Of a DNA stretch of 64,000 nucleotides, positions 42,530 through 51,390 are shown piece after piece. This DNA comes from Marinobacter salarius (GTDB lineage Bacteria; Pseudomonadota; Gammaproteobacteria; Pseudomonadales; Oleiphilaceae). The notes below the pieces were generated by a model. That model was given only the letters and a program-made list of their open reading frames with translations. It searched no databases and had not been told where the DNA came from. Both the position numbers and the translations under genes were made by a program. The stretch lies in NCBI RefSeq assembly GCF_032922745.1, contig NZ_CP136693.1, positions 1,054,001 through 1,118,000 of the forward strand, read 5' to 3'. Position 1 is the stretch's first letter. Each line of letters starts with the position of its first letter.

Positions 42530-43092
42530 CAGCATCAAAACACTCTCCACACAGCCTGCGGCACCAGTTTCTGGTGGCGTCTCCTTATTTGCAGGACCCA
42601 CGTTTCCACGGTGCAGTGATCTATCTGTGCGAGCATTCGGATGAAGGCGCCCTGGGGCTGACGGTGAACCACCCCCTGGACATCCATCTGGGGGAAATTC
42701 TGGAACAGCTGGACATGGAGGGTGGCGAGCTCGACGTGCCGGTATACGGAGGTGGACCGGTTCAGCCCGAGCGCGGGTTTGTGCTGCATTCCCCGGATGC
42801 GGGCTGGCAGAACACTGCGCAGGTGGCTGACGACGTCTTGCTGACCACCTCCCGTGACGTGCTGTCTGACATTGGTGCAGGCAGGGGGCCAAAGAATTAC
42901 CTGGTGTGCCTGGGTTATGCGGGCTGGAATGAGGGGCAACTGGAAGAAGAGCTGTCCAGCAACGCCTGGCTGACCTGTCCCGCCACCGCCGATATCCTGT
43001 TCAGGACACCCTGGGAGGACCGGTATCAGGCCGTGCTGAAGCTCATTGGCATTGACCTCAACCAGCTCAGTGAGTTTGTGGGCCATGCCTGA
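42526..43092 (+). CDS. algH: YqgE/AlgH family protein
   Basis: 188 residues, one DUF179/AlgH domain: FLVASPYLQDPRFHGAVIYLC at the start, LGLTVNHPLD, VYGGGPVQPERGFVLH and NYLVCLGYAGWNEGQLE. The structure is known but the biochemical role is unsettled; it was first linked to alginate control in Pseudomonas. It overlaps tonB-like by four bases and ruvX by eight, so the three are translationally linked. Confidence 0.92.
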   Translation: MTASKHSPHSLRHQFLVASPYLQDPRFHGAVIYLCEHSDEGALGLTVNHPLDIHLGEILEQLDMEGGELDVPVYGGGPVQPERGFVLHSPDAGWQNTAQVADDVLLTTSRDVLSDIGAGRGPKNYLVCLGYAGWNEGQLEEELSSNAWLTCPATADILFRTPWEDRYQAVLKLIGIDLNQLSEFVGHA

Positions 43093-43525
43093 GGCTGGAA
43101 ACCGGCGGGTAATAGCGTTTGATTTCGGCACCCGCCGAATTGGTGTGGCCAGTGGTCAGGAAATGCTGGGCACGGGTAAGCCTCTGACCATGCTGCCGGC
43201 CCGTGATGGGGTTCCCGACTGGGAACAGATTGGTCGGCTGCTGAAAGAATGGCAGCCGGACCGTGTGCTGGTCGGCCTGCCCCTGAACATGGACGACACC
43301 GAAAATGACATGTGTGCACGGGCGCGGAAATTTGGCAAACGCCTGCACGGTCGCTTTCACGTCGAGGTTGAGATGGTGGACGAACGTCTCACCAGCTTTG
43401 AGGCCAAGGGCGATGTAATGGCGTCCGGTGGCAGCCGTGATTTCGGCCGCGATGGCGTCGATGACCGCGCCGCCGTGCTGATTCTGGAAACCTGGTTTCA
43501 CCAGCAGGAGTCCCGTTCGTCCTGA
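43085..43525 (+). CDS. ruvX: Holliday junction resolvase-like YqgF/RuvX
   Basis: 146 residues with an RNase H-like fold. IAFDFGTRRIGVASG at the start holds the first Asp, VGLPLNMDD the strand with the conserved Asn, VDERLTSFEA the second acidic site and DDRAAVLILE the final Asp. In E. coli the family is involved in pre-16S rRNA 5'-end processing. The ATG at 43085 lies inside the end of algH and fits the family N-terminus; the frame continues to 43046 inside algH without support. Confidence 0.92.
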   Translation: MPEAGNRRVIAFDFGTRRIGVASGQEMLGTGKPLTMLPARDGVPDWEQIGRLLKEWQPDRVLVGLPLNMDDTENDMCARARKFGKRLHGRFHVEVEMVDERLTSFEAKGDVMASGGSRDFGRDGVDDRAAVLILETWFHQQESRSS

Positions 43526-43557
43526 CCGGGCCCGGGCTGCTGACTATGGGGATTTAA

Positions 43558-44067
43558 ATGACTGCATTGCTTGAAATCGACCGGCTGCTGGATGACCTGG
43601 AAGCTGGCCTGCGCAAAAAGCTGGAAGAGCGTGGCGTAACCTCCCCGGCGCTGATTGGCATTCGCACCGGCGGTGTCTGGCTGGCGGATGTCATGAGTAA
43701 GCGCCTGGGCCTGCAGGAACCCTGGGGGGAACTGGATATTTCCTTCTATCGCGACGACTTCAGCCGCATTGGACTGAACCCGAAAGTGAAGCCGTCCAGC
43801 CTGCCGTTCAGCACCGAAGACCGTGACATTATCCTGATCGATGACGTGATCATGAGCGGCCGTACCATTCGCGCGGCCATGAACGAAATCTTCGATTATG
43901 GCCGGCCGGCGAGTATCATCCTCGCCACGTTGGTGGATCTGGGCGCTCGGGAGTTGCCTGTTCAGCCAGATGTGACCGGGCGGGTGCTTGCCCTGCAGTC
44001 GCATCAGCGTGTCAAACTGCGGGGGCCGGACCCACTGCACATAGAACTCCAGGAAACAGGCCACTAA
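43558..44067 (+). CDS. pyrR: PyrR bifunctional regulator / uracil phosphoribosyltransferase
   Basis: 169 residues of the type I phosphoribosyltransferase fold. The PRPP site is ILIDDVIMSGRTIRAAM near residue 98-113 and LIGIRTGGVWLAD the second block. In Gram-positives PyrR controls pyr mRNA by attenuation; in Pseudomonas-type bacteria the protein precedes pyrB. I did not find a clear attenuator between pyrR and pyrB (31 bases). First of the three pyrimidine genes here. Confidence 0.92.
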   Translation: MTALLEIDRLLDDLEAGLRKKLEERGVTSPALIGIRTGGVWLADVMSKRLGLQEPWGELDISFYRDDFSRIGLNPKVKPSSLPFSTEDRDIILIDDVIMSGRTIRAAMNEIFDYGRPASIILATLVDLGARELPVQPDVTGRVLALQSHQRVKLRGPDPLHIELQETGH

Positions 44068-44098
44068 TCAGCGAACGCAAAACATCAACAGGCGACCC

Positions 44099-45112
44099 AT
44101 GACGGCAACCGATCCCTCACAAACCTCCCTGCAGCTGACCGCGGATGGCCAGTTACGCCATTTCCTGACCCTCGACGGTCTGAACCGCGCTCTGCTGACG
44201 GAAATCCTGGACACCGCGGATTCGTTTATCGAAGTGGGGGAGCGCAGCATCAAGAAGGTGCCACTGCTGCGGGGGCGCACCGTGGTCAACCTGTTCTTCG
44301 AGTCCAGTACCCGCACCCGCAGCACCTTCGAACTCGCTGCCAAACGGCTGTCGGCCGACGTGCTCAACCTGGACATCAACACGTCCGCAACGTCCAAGGG
44401 CGAATCCTTGTCGGACACACTGTTGAACCTGGAAGCCATGGCCAGCGACATGTTCGTGGTGCGCCATTCCCAGAGTGGTGCCCCCCATTTTATCGCCGAG
44501 AGCGTTACCCCTGGAGTTGCCATTATTAACGCGGGCGACGGCCGCCACGCCCACCCAACCCAGGCCATGCTGGACATGCTCACCATTCGCCAGCACAAGG
44601 GTGAATTCGAAGGCCTGAAGGTGGCGATTGTCGGTGATGTGCTGCACTCGAGGGTGGCCCGTTCCCAGATTCGTGCCCTGAATGAACTGGGCGCCGCTGA
44701 AGTGCGCGTCATTGCGCCCGCGACCCTGCTACCAAGGGACGTTGAGAGCCTGGGGTGCACCGTGGAATACGACATGGCCCGGGGTATGAAAGATCTGGAC
44801 GTGGTGATCATGCTGCGCCTTCAGAGAGAGCGCATGGAGGGCGCACTGCTGCCCAGCGAACGGGAGTTTTACCGGCTCTACGGCCTGAACCAGGAGAAGT
44901 TGGCGCTGGCCCATCCTGAATGCATCGTCATGCACCCGGGGCCGATCAACCGAGGCGTGGAAATCGAGTCCGCGGTCGCCGACGGGCCACAATCCGTGAT
45001 CCTGAATCAGGTCACCAACGGTATCGCCATTCGTATGGCGGTGATGTCCATGGCTATGGGAGGGCAGATGGCCGAGCGCAGTCGCAAACTGGCGGGGAGG
45101 GCCCAGGGATGA
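44099..45112 (+). CDS. pyrB: Aspartate carbamoyltransferase catalytic chain
   Basis: Carbamoyl phosphate plus aspartate to carbamoyl aspartate, the committed step of pyrimidine synthesis. 337 residues, longer than the E. coli chain by an N-terminal extension as in Pseudomonas. FFESSTRTRSTFELA holds the carbamoyl phosphate site, DGRHAHPTQAMLD the catalytic His, and LRLQRERM and HPGPINRGVEI the aspartate-binding loop. No pyrI gene follows. It overlaps the next gene as ATGA, matching the dodecameric PyrB-PyrC' class. Confidence 0.96.
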   Translation: MTATDPSQTSLQLTADGQLRHFLTLDGLNRALLTEILDTADSFIEVGERSIKKVPLLRGRTVVNLFFESSTRTRSTFELAAKRLSADVLNLDINTSATSKGESLSDTLLNLEAMASDMFVVRHSQSGAPHFIAESVTPGVAIINAGDGRHAHPTQAMLDMLTIRQHKGEFEGLKVAIVGDVLHSRVARSQIRALNELGAAEVRVIAPATLLPRDVESLGCTVEYDMARGMKDLDVVIMLRLQRERMEGALLPSEREFYRLYGLNQEKLALAHPECIVMHPGPINRGVEIESAVADGPQSVILNQVTNGIAIRMAVMSMAMGGQMAERSRKLAGRAQG

Positions 45113-46380
45113 GCAGCCTTAAGATTATCGGTGGCCGCCTGGCCGACACCAACGCCGAAACCACCGTTCTGGTCCGCGACGGACGTATCTCCGCCCTGGG
45201 TGAAGCGGCCGGGAATGAACCTGCCGACCACGACTTTGATGCCACCGGCTGCCTCCTGACACCCGGATTTGTGGATCTGTGCTGCAACCTGCGGGAGCCG
45301 GGCAATGGCCAGAAAGGCAATATTGCCTCGGAAAGCCTTGCCGCCGCTCATGGCGGCTTCACAACCCTGTGTGCCTCGCCGGACACTTCGCCGGTCAACG
45401 ACTCCGGCGCGGTGACCAATCTGATCCTGGACGTGGCCGCGAAGCGCTCTTCGGTTCGGTTATTGCCGGTTGGTGCAATAACCCGTGGCCTGGAAGGCGA
45501 ACTGCTCAGTGACATGGCGGGCCTGGCCGGTGCTGGTTGTATTGCCCTGGGCAACGGTGCCCGCCCGGTGAAGAACGCCAGGGTGTTGCGCCGTTGTATG
45601 GCTTACGCCCGGACGTTTGGCCTGACGGTGATGTTCAGCCCCGAGAATCAGGCGTTGGCGGCGGACGGCTACGCCCACGATGGCCTGGTGGCTTCGCGGC
45701 TGGGCCTGCTGGGTATCCCGGAGGTGGCGGAAACCGCCGCGGTTATGGAAATGCTGTTGCTGGCGGAGGAAACCGGGGTTCGACTGCACCTTGGCCAACT
45801 CTCCTGCGCCCGCAGCGTGGAAATGCTGGCTGATGCCCGCAAGCGAGGCATTGCGGTGACCGCCGATGTGGCCATGCACCAGTTGATGTTCACCGAGGAC
45901 GCCCTGTCGGGATTCGACAGCCGCTATCACGTGCGACCGCCACTGCGCTCTGAAAAGGACCGCCAGGCGTTGCTGGGCGGGGTGCGGGATGGCGTGATCG
46001 ACGCCATCACCAGCCAGCACCAGCCCCACGATTCCGCTGCCAAACAGGCGCCTCTGGCGGCGACGGAGCCGGGGCTGTCCACCATCGAAAACACGCTGTC
46101 CATGGGGTTGTTGCTGGTCGAACGTGGCGAGCTGGACATGGCTAGCCTGATCCGCTCGCTGACTGGCGGCCCGGCTGAGGTGATTGGCCGTTCTGCCGAG
46201 CTCCGGCAGGGTGCGGTTGCAGACCTGTGTGTGTTTGACCCCGATGCCACCTGGGTTCCCAACGACAGCAGCCTCAGCTCCGTTGGACGTCATGTGCCGC
46301 TGCCAGGAAAGGCCCTCCCAGGCGTGGTTCGTCTGACCCTATGCGGCGGGCGGCAAGCCTGGCCCCAATCTGACCTGTAG
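45109..46380 (+). CDS. pyrC': Inactive dihydroorotase homologue (PyrC')
   Basis: 423 residues of the amidohydrolase fold. In true dihydroorotases the zinc site begins with an HxH in GxIDxHxHxR; here the segment reads GFVDLCCNLREPG, so both His are lost. Near residue 305 the usual TDHAPH reads SQHQPH, so the Asp is lost too. Catalysis is therefore not expected. In Pseudomonas an inactive PyrC' is needed to assemble active PyrB, and the overlap with pyrB supports that role. An active pyrC must lie elsewhere. The start at 45109 is within the pyrB stop. Confidence 0.9.
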   Translation: MSSLKIIGGRLADTNAETTVLVRDGRISALGEAAGNEPADHDFDATGCLLTPGFVDLCCNLREPGNGQKGNIASESLAAAHGGFTTLCASPDTSPVNDSGAVTNLILDVAAKRSSVRLLPVGAITRGLEGELLSDMAGLAGAGCIALGNGARPVKNARVLRRCMAYARTFGLTVMFSPENQALAADGYAHDGLVASRLGLLGIPEVAETAAVMEMLLLAEETGVRLHLGQLSCARSVEMLADARKRGIAVTADVAMHQLMFTEDALSGFDSRYHVRPPLRSEKDRQALLGGVRDGVIDAITSQHQPHDSAAKQAPLAATEPGLSTIENTLSMGLLLVERGELDMASLIRSLTGGPAEVIGRSAELRQGAVADLCVFDPDATWVPNDSSLSSVGRHVPLPGKALPGVVRLTLCGGRQAWPQSDL

Positions 46381-46416
46381 CTCCCGCCTTCATATCGCTT
46401 CATATCAGCAAAGTGT

Positions 46417-46440
46417 GGCAGAGGTTGCGTAACCTCTGTC
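46417..46440 (+). terminator. Stem-loop after the pyrimidine genes, possible terminator
   Basis: CAGAGGTT-GCGT-AACCTCTG is a perfect eight-base stem with a tetraloop, extended by one G.T and one G-C pair, 36 bases after the pyrC' stop. A T-run (CCTTTTT) comes only about 24 bases later, so intrinsic termination is uncertain. A second hairpin, TCGCCGA/TCGGCGA at about 46516-46537, precedes the next gene. The rest of the 225-base gap shows no gene. Confidence 0.4.
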
Positions 46441-46605
46441 GAGCCCGTCACAGTTCCTCACCTTTTTGCCCGAGAGCCCTTGAAGACAGGCACCTGTGCC
46501 AACGTATTCTTACCATCGCCGACATAGTCTCGGCGAAGGATCGCGGTGACGTGTGCACATGCGGACGTGCCGTCGCCCAACAATAATAATTCAGGAGTCA
46601 TCCCC

Positions 46606-47625
46606 GTGAAATCAGCCAACCTCCCGCGAAAGGCCACTGCGGTGGCAGCCCTGTGTGCCACTCTTGCGTTGTCGCCGTTCGTCCAGGCGGAATCAGACAT
46701 CATGGAGCGAAGCTTCTGTGTGTTTGACCCGGTCGGTGCCAACGGCCCGCTGTTTGCCATTACCAAAACCTTCCAGCCGGTGGCCCTCAAGGAAGGTATC
46801 AAGCTGGACCTGCGTGCTTATACCGACGAGAAAGTCGCGGCCGAGGACTTCAAGGCCGGGCAGTGCGATGCGGTTTTGCTCACCGGTACCCGTGCCCGCG
46901 AATTCAACAAGTTTACCGGCACCCTGGAAGCTATGGGCGCTGTGCCCGGTGAAGAGGAAATGCGGCTGCTGTACAACACCCTCAGCCAGGAAAAGGCACG
47001 CCCGTTCCTGATTGACGGTGACTACGAAGTGGCTGGTGTATTCCCCGGTGGTGCGGTGTATCTCCATACCCGGGATCGGGCCATCGATTCGGTGGAAAAA
47101 CTGCAGGGCAAGCGCATTGCCACGCTGGATTTCGATACCGCGTCCGTGCGTATGGTGCGCCACGTAGGGGCGTCTGTAGTGGGCTCCAACTCCGCCAATT
47201 TTGCTGGCAAATTCAACAACGGCAGTGTTGACCTGGCCTACGCTCCGGCGGTTGCTTATTCGCCCCTGGAACTCTACAAGGGCGTGAACCCGAACGGTGG
47301 CGTATTCAAGTACGCCCTGGCCTATATGAACTTCCAGGTGATCATCCACCGCGATCGCTTCCCGGACGACGCCGGCCAGATGGTGCGTGACCAGGCCATC
47401 AAGCGTATTAACGAGGCCTATGAAATCATTGCCGAAGCCGAAGCCGGTATCCCCGACGACATCTGGATGCATCCGCCACAAGAAGATGTGGCCGAATACG
47501 ACAAGATGCTGCGCAAGGTGCGGTTGTCGTTGCTGGAGGATGGTGTCTACGACGAGCGTGCGATCAGTCTGATGAAGGCGATTCGCTGCCGGGTGGACGG
47601 TGCCCGTTCCGAGTGCGCCTCCTGA
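46606..47625 (+). CDS. Putative solute-binding protein, AdeT1/2-like
   Basis: 339 residues with a signal peptide (about 1-29, ending VQA). MERSFCVFDPVGANG at the mature N-terminus, DLRAYTDEKVAAEDFKAGQCDAVLLTG, FPGGAVYLHTRD and a periplasmic-binding-like two-lobe pattern match the AdeT1/2-type putative solute-binding family, which I recall sits with TRAP-type transport genes. An early proposal that AdeT is an efflux part is disputed. GTG start with AGGAG eight bases before it. The TatT-like and permease genes follow downstream beyond the HU gene. Confidence 0.7.
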   Translation: MKSANLPRKATAVAALCATLALSPFVQAESDIMERSFCVFDPVGANGPLFAITKTFQPVALKEGIKLDLRAYTDEKVAAEDFKAGQCDAVLLTGTRAREFNKFTGTLEAMGAVPGEEEMRLLYNTLSQEKARPFLIDGDYEVAGVFPGGAVYLHTRDRAIDSVEKLQGKRIATLDFDTASVRMVRHVGASVVGSNSANFAGKFNNGSVDLAYAPAVAYSPLELYKGVNPNGGVFKYALAYMNFQVIIHRDRFPDDAGQMVRDQAIKRINEAYEIIAEAEAGIPDDIWMHPPQEDVAEYDKMLRKVRLSLLEDGVYDERAISLMKAIRCRVDGARSECAS

Positions 47626-47638
47626 GCCGACAATGAAA

Positions 47639-47656
47639 GGGGCCCGGGTGGGCCCC
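47639..47656. terminator. Terminator hairpin between convergent AdeT-like and HU genes
   Basis: GGGGCCC and GGGCCCC pair around a four-base loop, starting 14 bases after the AdeT-like stop and 11 bases from the HU stop. On the minus strand the stem is followed by CTTTCATT, a weak U-tract, so it may end HU transcripts best. Confidence 0.6.
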
Positions 47657-47666
47657 GGTGATCGCC

Positions 47667-47939
47667 TTAACGGATGGAGTCTTTCAGTGCCTTGCCTGCC
47701 TTGAAGCCGACAGTTTTGCTGGCGGGTATCTTGATGGTTGCACCCGTTTGAGGATTACGGCCATCCCGAGCCTCACGGCTGCGAATGTTGAAAGTACCGA
47801 AGCCAATCAGAGTGGTGTCTTCGCCACGGGCCGCGGCGGCGGAGATCTGGTCGGTAAAAGCGGTAATGACTTCGCTGGCTTTGTCCCGGGACAGTCCGGT
47901 TTTATCCGCAACGGCGGCGGCAAGTTCAGGTTTGCGCAT
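47667..47939 (-). CDS. HU-family DNA-binding protein
   Basis: 90 residues: two N-terminal helices (MRKPELAAAVADKTGLSRDKASEVI), the three-stranded saddle (TTLIGFGTFNIRSREARDGRNPQTG) and the arm with ATIKIPASKTVGFKAGKALKD. HU bends DNA non-specifically as a dimer. Length and sequence fit HupB better than IHF. The ATG at 47939 matches the family N-terminus; the frame above it is open but unrelated. It splits the AdeT-like gene from the other two TRAP-type genes. Confidence 0.93.
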   Translation of the reverse strand: MRKPELAAAVADKTGLSRDKASEVITAFTDQISAAAARGEDTTLIGFGTFNIRSREARDGRNPQTGATIKIPASKTVGFKAGKALKDSIR

Positions 47940-48229
47940 CAGGTACTCCTTTTTGTCGTTTTTGGTCACTGGCCGACAGATGCGACACCGTCGGCTGATC
48001 AAAGCTATAGCGGTTTGCGGGCCAATGTGCAAACCGGTAATTGGAATGCATTTGAAACGCCGTTTCCATTTGCGGGATGTGTCTCATAAAAACAGGGGGT
48101 TGTCGGCGATAATGCCGATTCGGTTACAAACCGTAACAGATTGTGAGTGCGGCTTTGGCCTGGTGACACTCCGGTTCTGAACAAACGCTCCGAACAACAA
48201 AAACGCAGAAGAGTAGAAGGTACAACGTT

Positions 48230-49294
48230 ATGACGAGTATTCAGAAACCTGCCAGTCAGGCTCACCTGGGCAATACACGTTTCCGTGGCGCAATGGCCGC
48301 TGTACTTGCCAGTGTGGTTTTGAGTGGTTGTGGTGTCGTCAACAACATGATCTATAAAACCACCGGCGACGTGATGCAGGGCTTTTCCCGCAATCACACC
48401 GTGCCCTATCTACTGGAAAGTGACGACCTCGCCATGGGTTGCGCCATGAGTGAGGCTACCGCGCCCCTGCTGATGTCTTTTGGTCGGGTCACCAGTGAGC
48501 CTGACCAATTGGCGGTGATGCTGTACCTGTCGGCTGGCGGCTGTGCAGAGGAGCAGGCACGGGAACACGAACTGGATGGCCTGGCCGCCCTGCGTGCGAT
48601 GGACGCGGAAGAAGCGGAAGACGCCATGATTCGCCAGAAGCGCGCGCTTTCCCTGGCCGCCAAACGCTATCATCGGGGCTGGAAACACCATAACGCCTTC
48701 TATGGCAAACCCGATGCGGGTGAGTGCCCTGATTTCGATGATGACCTGGGCGAGTTCATCTACATGGCGGGCTTGTTGTCTGGCTTGCAGGCCCTGAACG
48801 CTGAAATTCAGTCCACCTCGTCCATCGGCGTCCCCAAGAACATCGGCTCTACGGTTTCGCGCGCGACCAGTTGTCTGGAAAACGACAAATGGTGGGGGGC
48901 TCCCATGGCACTGCGTGCGACGGTCTGGTCAATGATTCCTGGCGCACTGCCAGAGGGCGAGGATCCTTTTGAGCGGCTGGAAATTGCCGACGCGCAGGGC
49001 GAGGAAGCCGGTGTCAGGATCAGCCACGTGTTCCACGCCATCGCGGCCCAGAACAAAGGTGATGAGGAACGCCTCCGTGATGTGATCCGTAGTCACGCAC
49101 AGGCCATCGAGGAAACGCCGGCGAACGAGGAGTGGGTCTTCGTCGATGCGATGGCCACGGACATGATTGTGGCGATCTCCGATCGACTGTGGATGGAGAA
49201 TACCGGGCACCGGACGCCCATAGGGCAACTGGGTACCTTCTGGGACGACGAGAAGGAAGCGGTGGAAACCATGGATCTGGACGATCTGCTGTAA
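48230..49294 (+). CDS. TatT-like lipoprotein of a TRAP-type transporter
   Basis: 354 residues. A lipoprotein signal ends in VVLSGCG near residue 34. The mature part is all-helical with repeated Ala- and Glu-rich pairs, like the T component (TAtT) that forms trimers with TRAP binding proteins. PYLLESDDLAMGCAMSEATAPLLMSFGR is the likely conserved N-terminal block. It stands 25 bases before the permease gene. The 290 bases upstream contain the HU promoter region and a GTTAC-N5-GTAAC dyad at 48123-48137 of unknown meaning. Confidence 0.7.
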   Translation: MTSIQKPASQAHLGNTRFRGAMAAVLASVVLSGCGVVNNMIYKTTGDVMQGFSRNHTVPYLLESDDLAMGCAMSEATAPLLMSFGRVTSEPDQLAVMLYLSAGGCAEEQAREHELDGLAALRAMDAEEAEDAMIRQKRALSLAAKRYHRGWKHHNAFYGKPDAGECPDFDDDLGEFIYMAGLLSGLQALNAEIQSTSSIGVPKNIGSTVSRATSCLENDKWWGAPMALRATVWSMIPGALPEGEDPFERLEIADAQGEEAGVRISHVFHAIAAQNKGDEERLRDVIRSHAQAIEETPANEEWVFVDAMATDMIVAISDRLWMENTGHRTPIGQLGTFWDDEKEAVETMDLDDLL

Positions 49295-49319
49295 ATCAAC
49301 GTTCCCAGAGTGAGCTGTT

Positions 49320-51380
49320 ATGTCCCAGGGTGGTTTTCGACGTAATGGGTTGGAGTGGTTGTCCTCTCTGCCGGCCTGTCTGCTTTTGCTGTCAGTGGTG
49401 CTGTTCTCCACCAGTAGCGACATCCACAATCAAATGCTGCGTGGCGGCGAGCAATTGTGGAGCGGCTACTACAAGCTGAGAGTCGACCCGGTACAACCCA
49501 CCTGTGACCCGAACGTGGACATCGACGCCGCTGTTCAGGAAGAGTTGGCGAAAGAGGGCTCCGACAATCCCATGGCGGCCCTGCTGGGAGAGTCGGAAAA
49601 AGACCCGGATGAGGTTCGCCTGGCCATTGAACGTTCGGTGGCGGACTGCCGCCAGAGCTATCAGAGTTACGATAACCTTAAGGACAAGCTTACTCCCGGC
49701 GTAAAAGCCTACCGGGCAGTAGAGCTGTTTGTGGCCGACCTGATCGCCTTCGGCCTGGAGTCCCAGCGCTACATACTGGTGATCCTGGTAATGCTGTGCG
49801 CGGTGACCGCCACCCTGACTCGCCACCATATTGCCATGCGGGCCATGGAAACTCGTCTGGACTACATGGTTTCCCACACCCTGCAGACCGTCGCCAATGC
49901 CATGCTTCTGGGGTCCAGCGTGATCTTCCGCCAGTCCAGTTTTGGCGCCGACACCACCATGTCGTCCGATGAACTGCTGCTCCATAACCTGTGGATTACC
50001 GGTTTCGCAGCGCTGACACTCACCAGCCTGTATCGGCTCGTCAGGGTGCCGGACGACCTGAGGGAAGGCGGTGATCTGAACAAGGCCTTCCTGGCGGTGC
50101 CTCTCTATACCGTCATGTGTCTTATATCGGGGACCTATTTTGCGCTGATTGGTCACGCCTCCGGTATCGGTATCTATCTGGGCAAAATGATGGAGCTGTC
50201 CGACATGTTCCTCAACGTCGGGCTGTACGTGTGGGTGGGCATGATGCTGAAGCAGACGCGCCTGGCCACCCTGGTGTTCAATGTCTTCCGGCCCTGGCGT
50301 ATGCCGCCTGAAATGCTCGCTGTTGTAGCGGTGCTGGTGGCTGCTGTGCCCACTGCCTACACTGGTGCGTCCGGGATCTTTGTCATCGCGGCCGGCGCGG
50401 TTATTTACAGCGAACTACGCGCTGCCGGTGCCCGCCGTCATCTGGCGCTGGCGGCAACCGCCATGTCCGGGTCCATGGGTGTGGTCCTGCGGCCCTGCCT
50501 GCTGGTGGTGGTCATTGCCTACCTGAACCGGGAAGTCACCACGGACGAGTTGTTTGGCTGGGGTATATGGGTGTTCGTGCTCACCGCGACCATGTTCACG
50601 GTCGTTGCCCTCACGGTGAACCGTCAGAGCAAGTTCAACCTGGCTCCAGCGTCCACGGCCTTTCTACCCATGATGTCAGCGTTGAAACATCTGATCCCCT
50701 ATGCGCTGGTAATCGCAGCGGTGGTTCTGTTGTACCGTTTTGCGCTGGATGTGCAGATGGATGAATTCTCCGCCCCTCGGTTGTTGCCGGTGATCATGCT
50801 GGCGATCCTGCTGTACGAGCATATCAGCCTGAAAAATCGCAAGGGTCGGGCCAGTGGCGAGATCAATCACCAGGGCCTGGAACGCAGCTTACGCTCGGCT
50901 ACCAACGACACCACGGCAGAAATCGGCGCGCTGTTGCTGCTGCTGGGTCTGTCGGTCAGTATCGGCGGAGTGATCGAACGCTCCCATATCATGGGAACCT
51001 TTCCCCAGGCATTCGACAGTGCCTGGTCTGCCATGCTGTTGATGGTGCTGATCCTGGTGGTGTTGGGCATGATCATGGACGCTTTCGGCGCCGTTATCCT
51101 GGTGACCGCCACCGTGGCCACCATCGCCTACAGCAGTGGCATACATCCGATTCACTTCTGGATGGTAACCCTGGTCGCCTTCGAGCTGGGTTATCTAAGC
51201 CCGCCGGTGGCGCTGAACCACCTGCTGACGCGGCAGGTTGTCGGGGAAGCGGAAGTGCTGGCAGCACAGCAGGAAGAGGGCACCTTCTACCAGCGCCACG
51301 AGCGTATCATCATGCCACTGATTGCCATGGGCATTTCACTGGTACTGGTGGCCTTTGTGCCGTTGCTGTTCTACGCCTGA
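49320..51380 (+). CDS. TRAP-type transporter permease (fused small and large subunits)
   Basis: 686 residues with about 16 hydrophobic segments. The first 250 residues hold a periplasmic loop (about 35-130, with three Cys) and DctQ-like helices; the rest resembles DctM (VPTAYTGASGIFVIAAGAVIYSELRAAGARRHLALAATAMSG and MVTLVAFELGYLSPPVALN). TRAP permeases take up solutes with sodium ions, using a periplasmic binding protein. The fused layout, with AdeT-like and TatT-like partners nearby, fits one system. Substrate unknown. Confidence 0.8.
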   Translation: MSQGGFRRNGLEWLSSLPACLLLLSVVLFSTSSDIHNQMLRGGEQLWSGYYKLRVDPVQPTCDPNVDIDAAVQEELAKEGSDNPMAALLGESEKDPDEVRLAIERSVADCRQSYQSYDNLKDKLTPGVKAYRAVELFVADLIAFGLESQRYILVILVMLCAVTATLTRHHIAMRAMETRLDYMVSHTLQTVANAMLLGSSVIFRQSSFGADTTMSSDELLLHNLWITGFAALTLTSLYRLVRVPDDLREGGDLNKAFLAVPLYTVMCLISGTYFALIGHASGIGIYLGKMMELSDMFLNVGLYVWVGMMLKQTRLATLVFNVFRPWRMPPEMLAVVAVLVAAVPTAYTGASGIFVIAAGAVIYSELRAAGARRHLALAATAMSGSMGVVLRPCLLVVVIAYLNREVTTDELFGWGIWVFVLTATMFTVVALTVNRQSKFNLAPASTAFLPMMSALKHLIPYALVIAAVVLLYRFALDVQMDEFSAPRLLPVIMLAILLYEHISLKNRKGRASGEINHQGLERSLRSATNDTTAEIGALLLLLGLSVSIGGVIERSHIMGTFPQAFDSAWSAMLLMVLILVVLGMIMDAFGAVILVTATVATIAYSSGIHPIHFWMVTLVAFELGYLSPPVALNHLLTRQVVGEAEVLAAQQEEGTFYQRHERIIMPLIAMGISLVLVAFVPLLFYA

Positions 51381-51390
51381 GTTTGAGGGA

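Noticed and set aside
47940..48229. A GTTAC-N5-GTAAC dyad as a regulator site before the TatT-like gene
   Set aside because: Five-base arms are expected by chance at this scale and no known operator matches.
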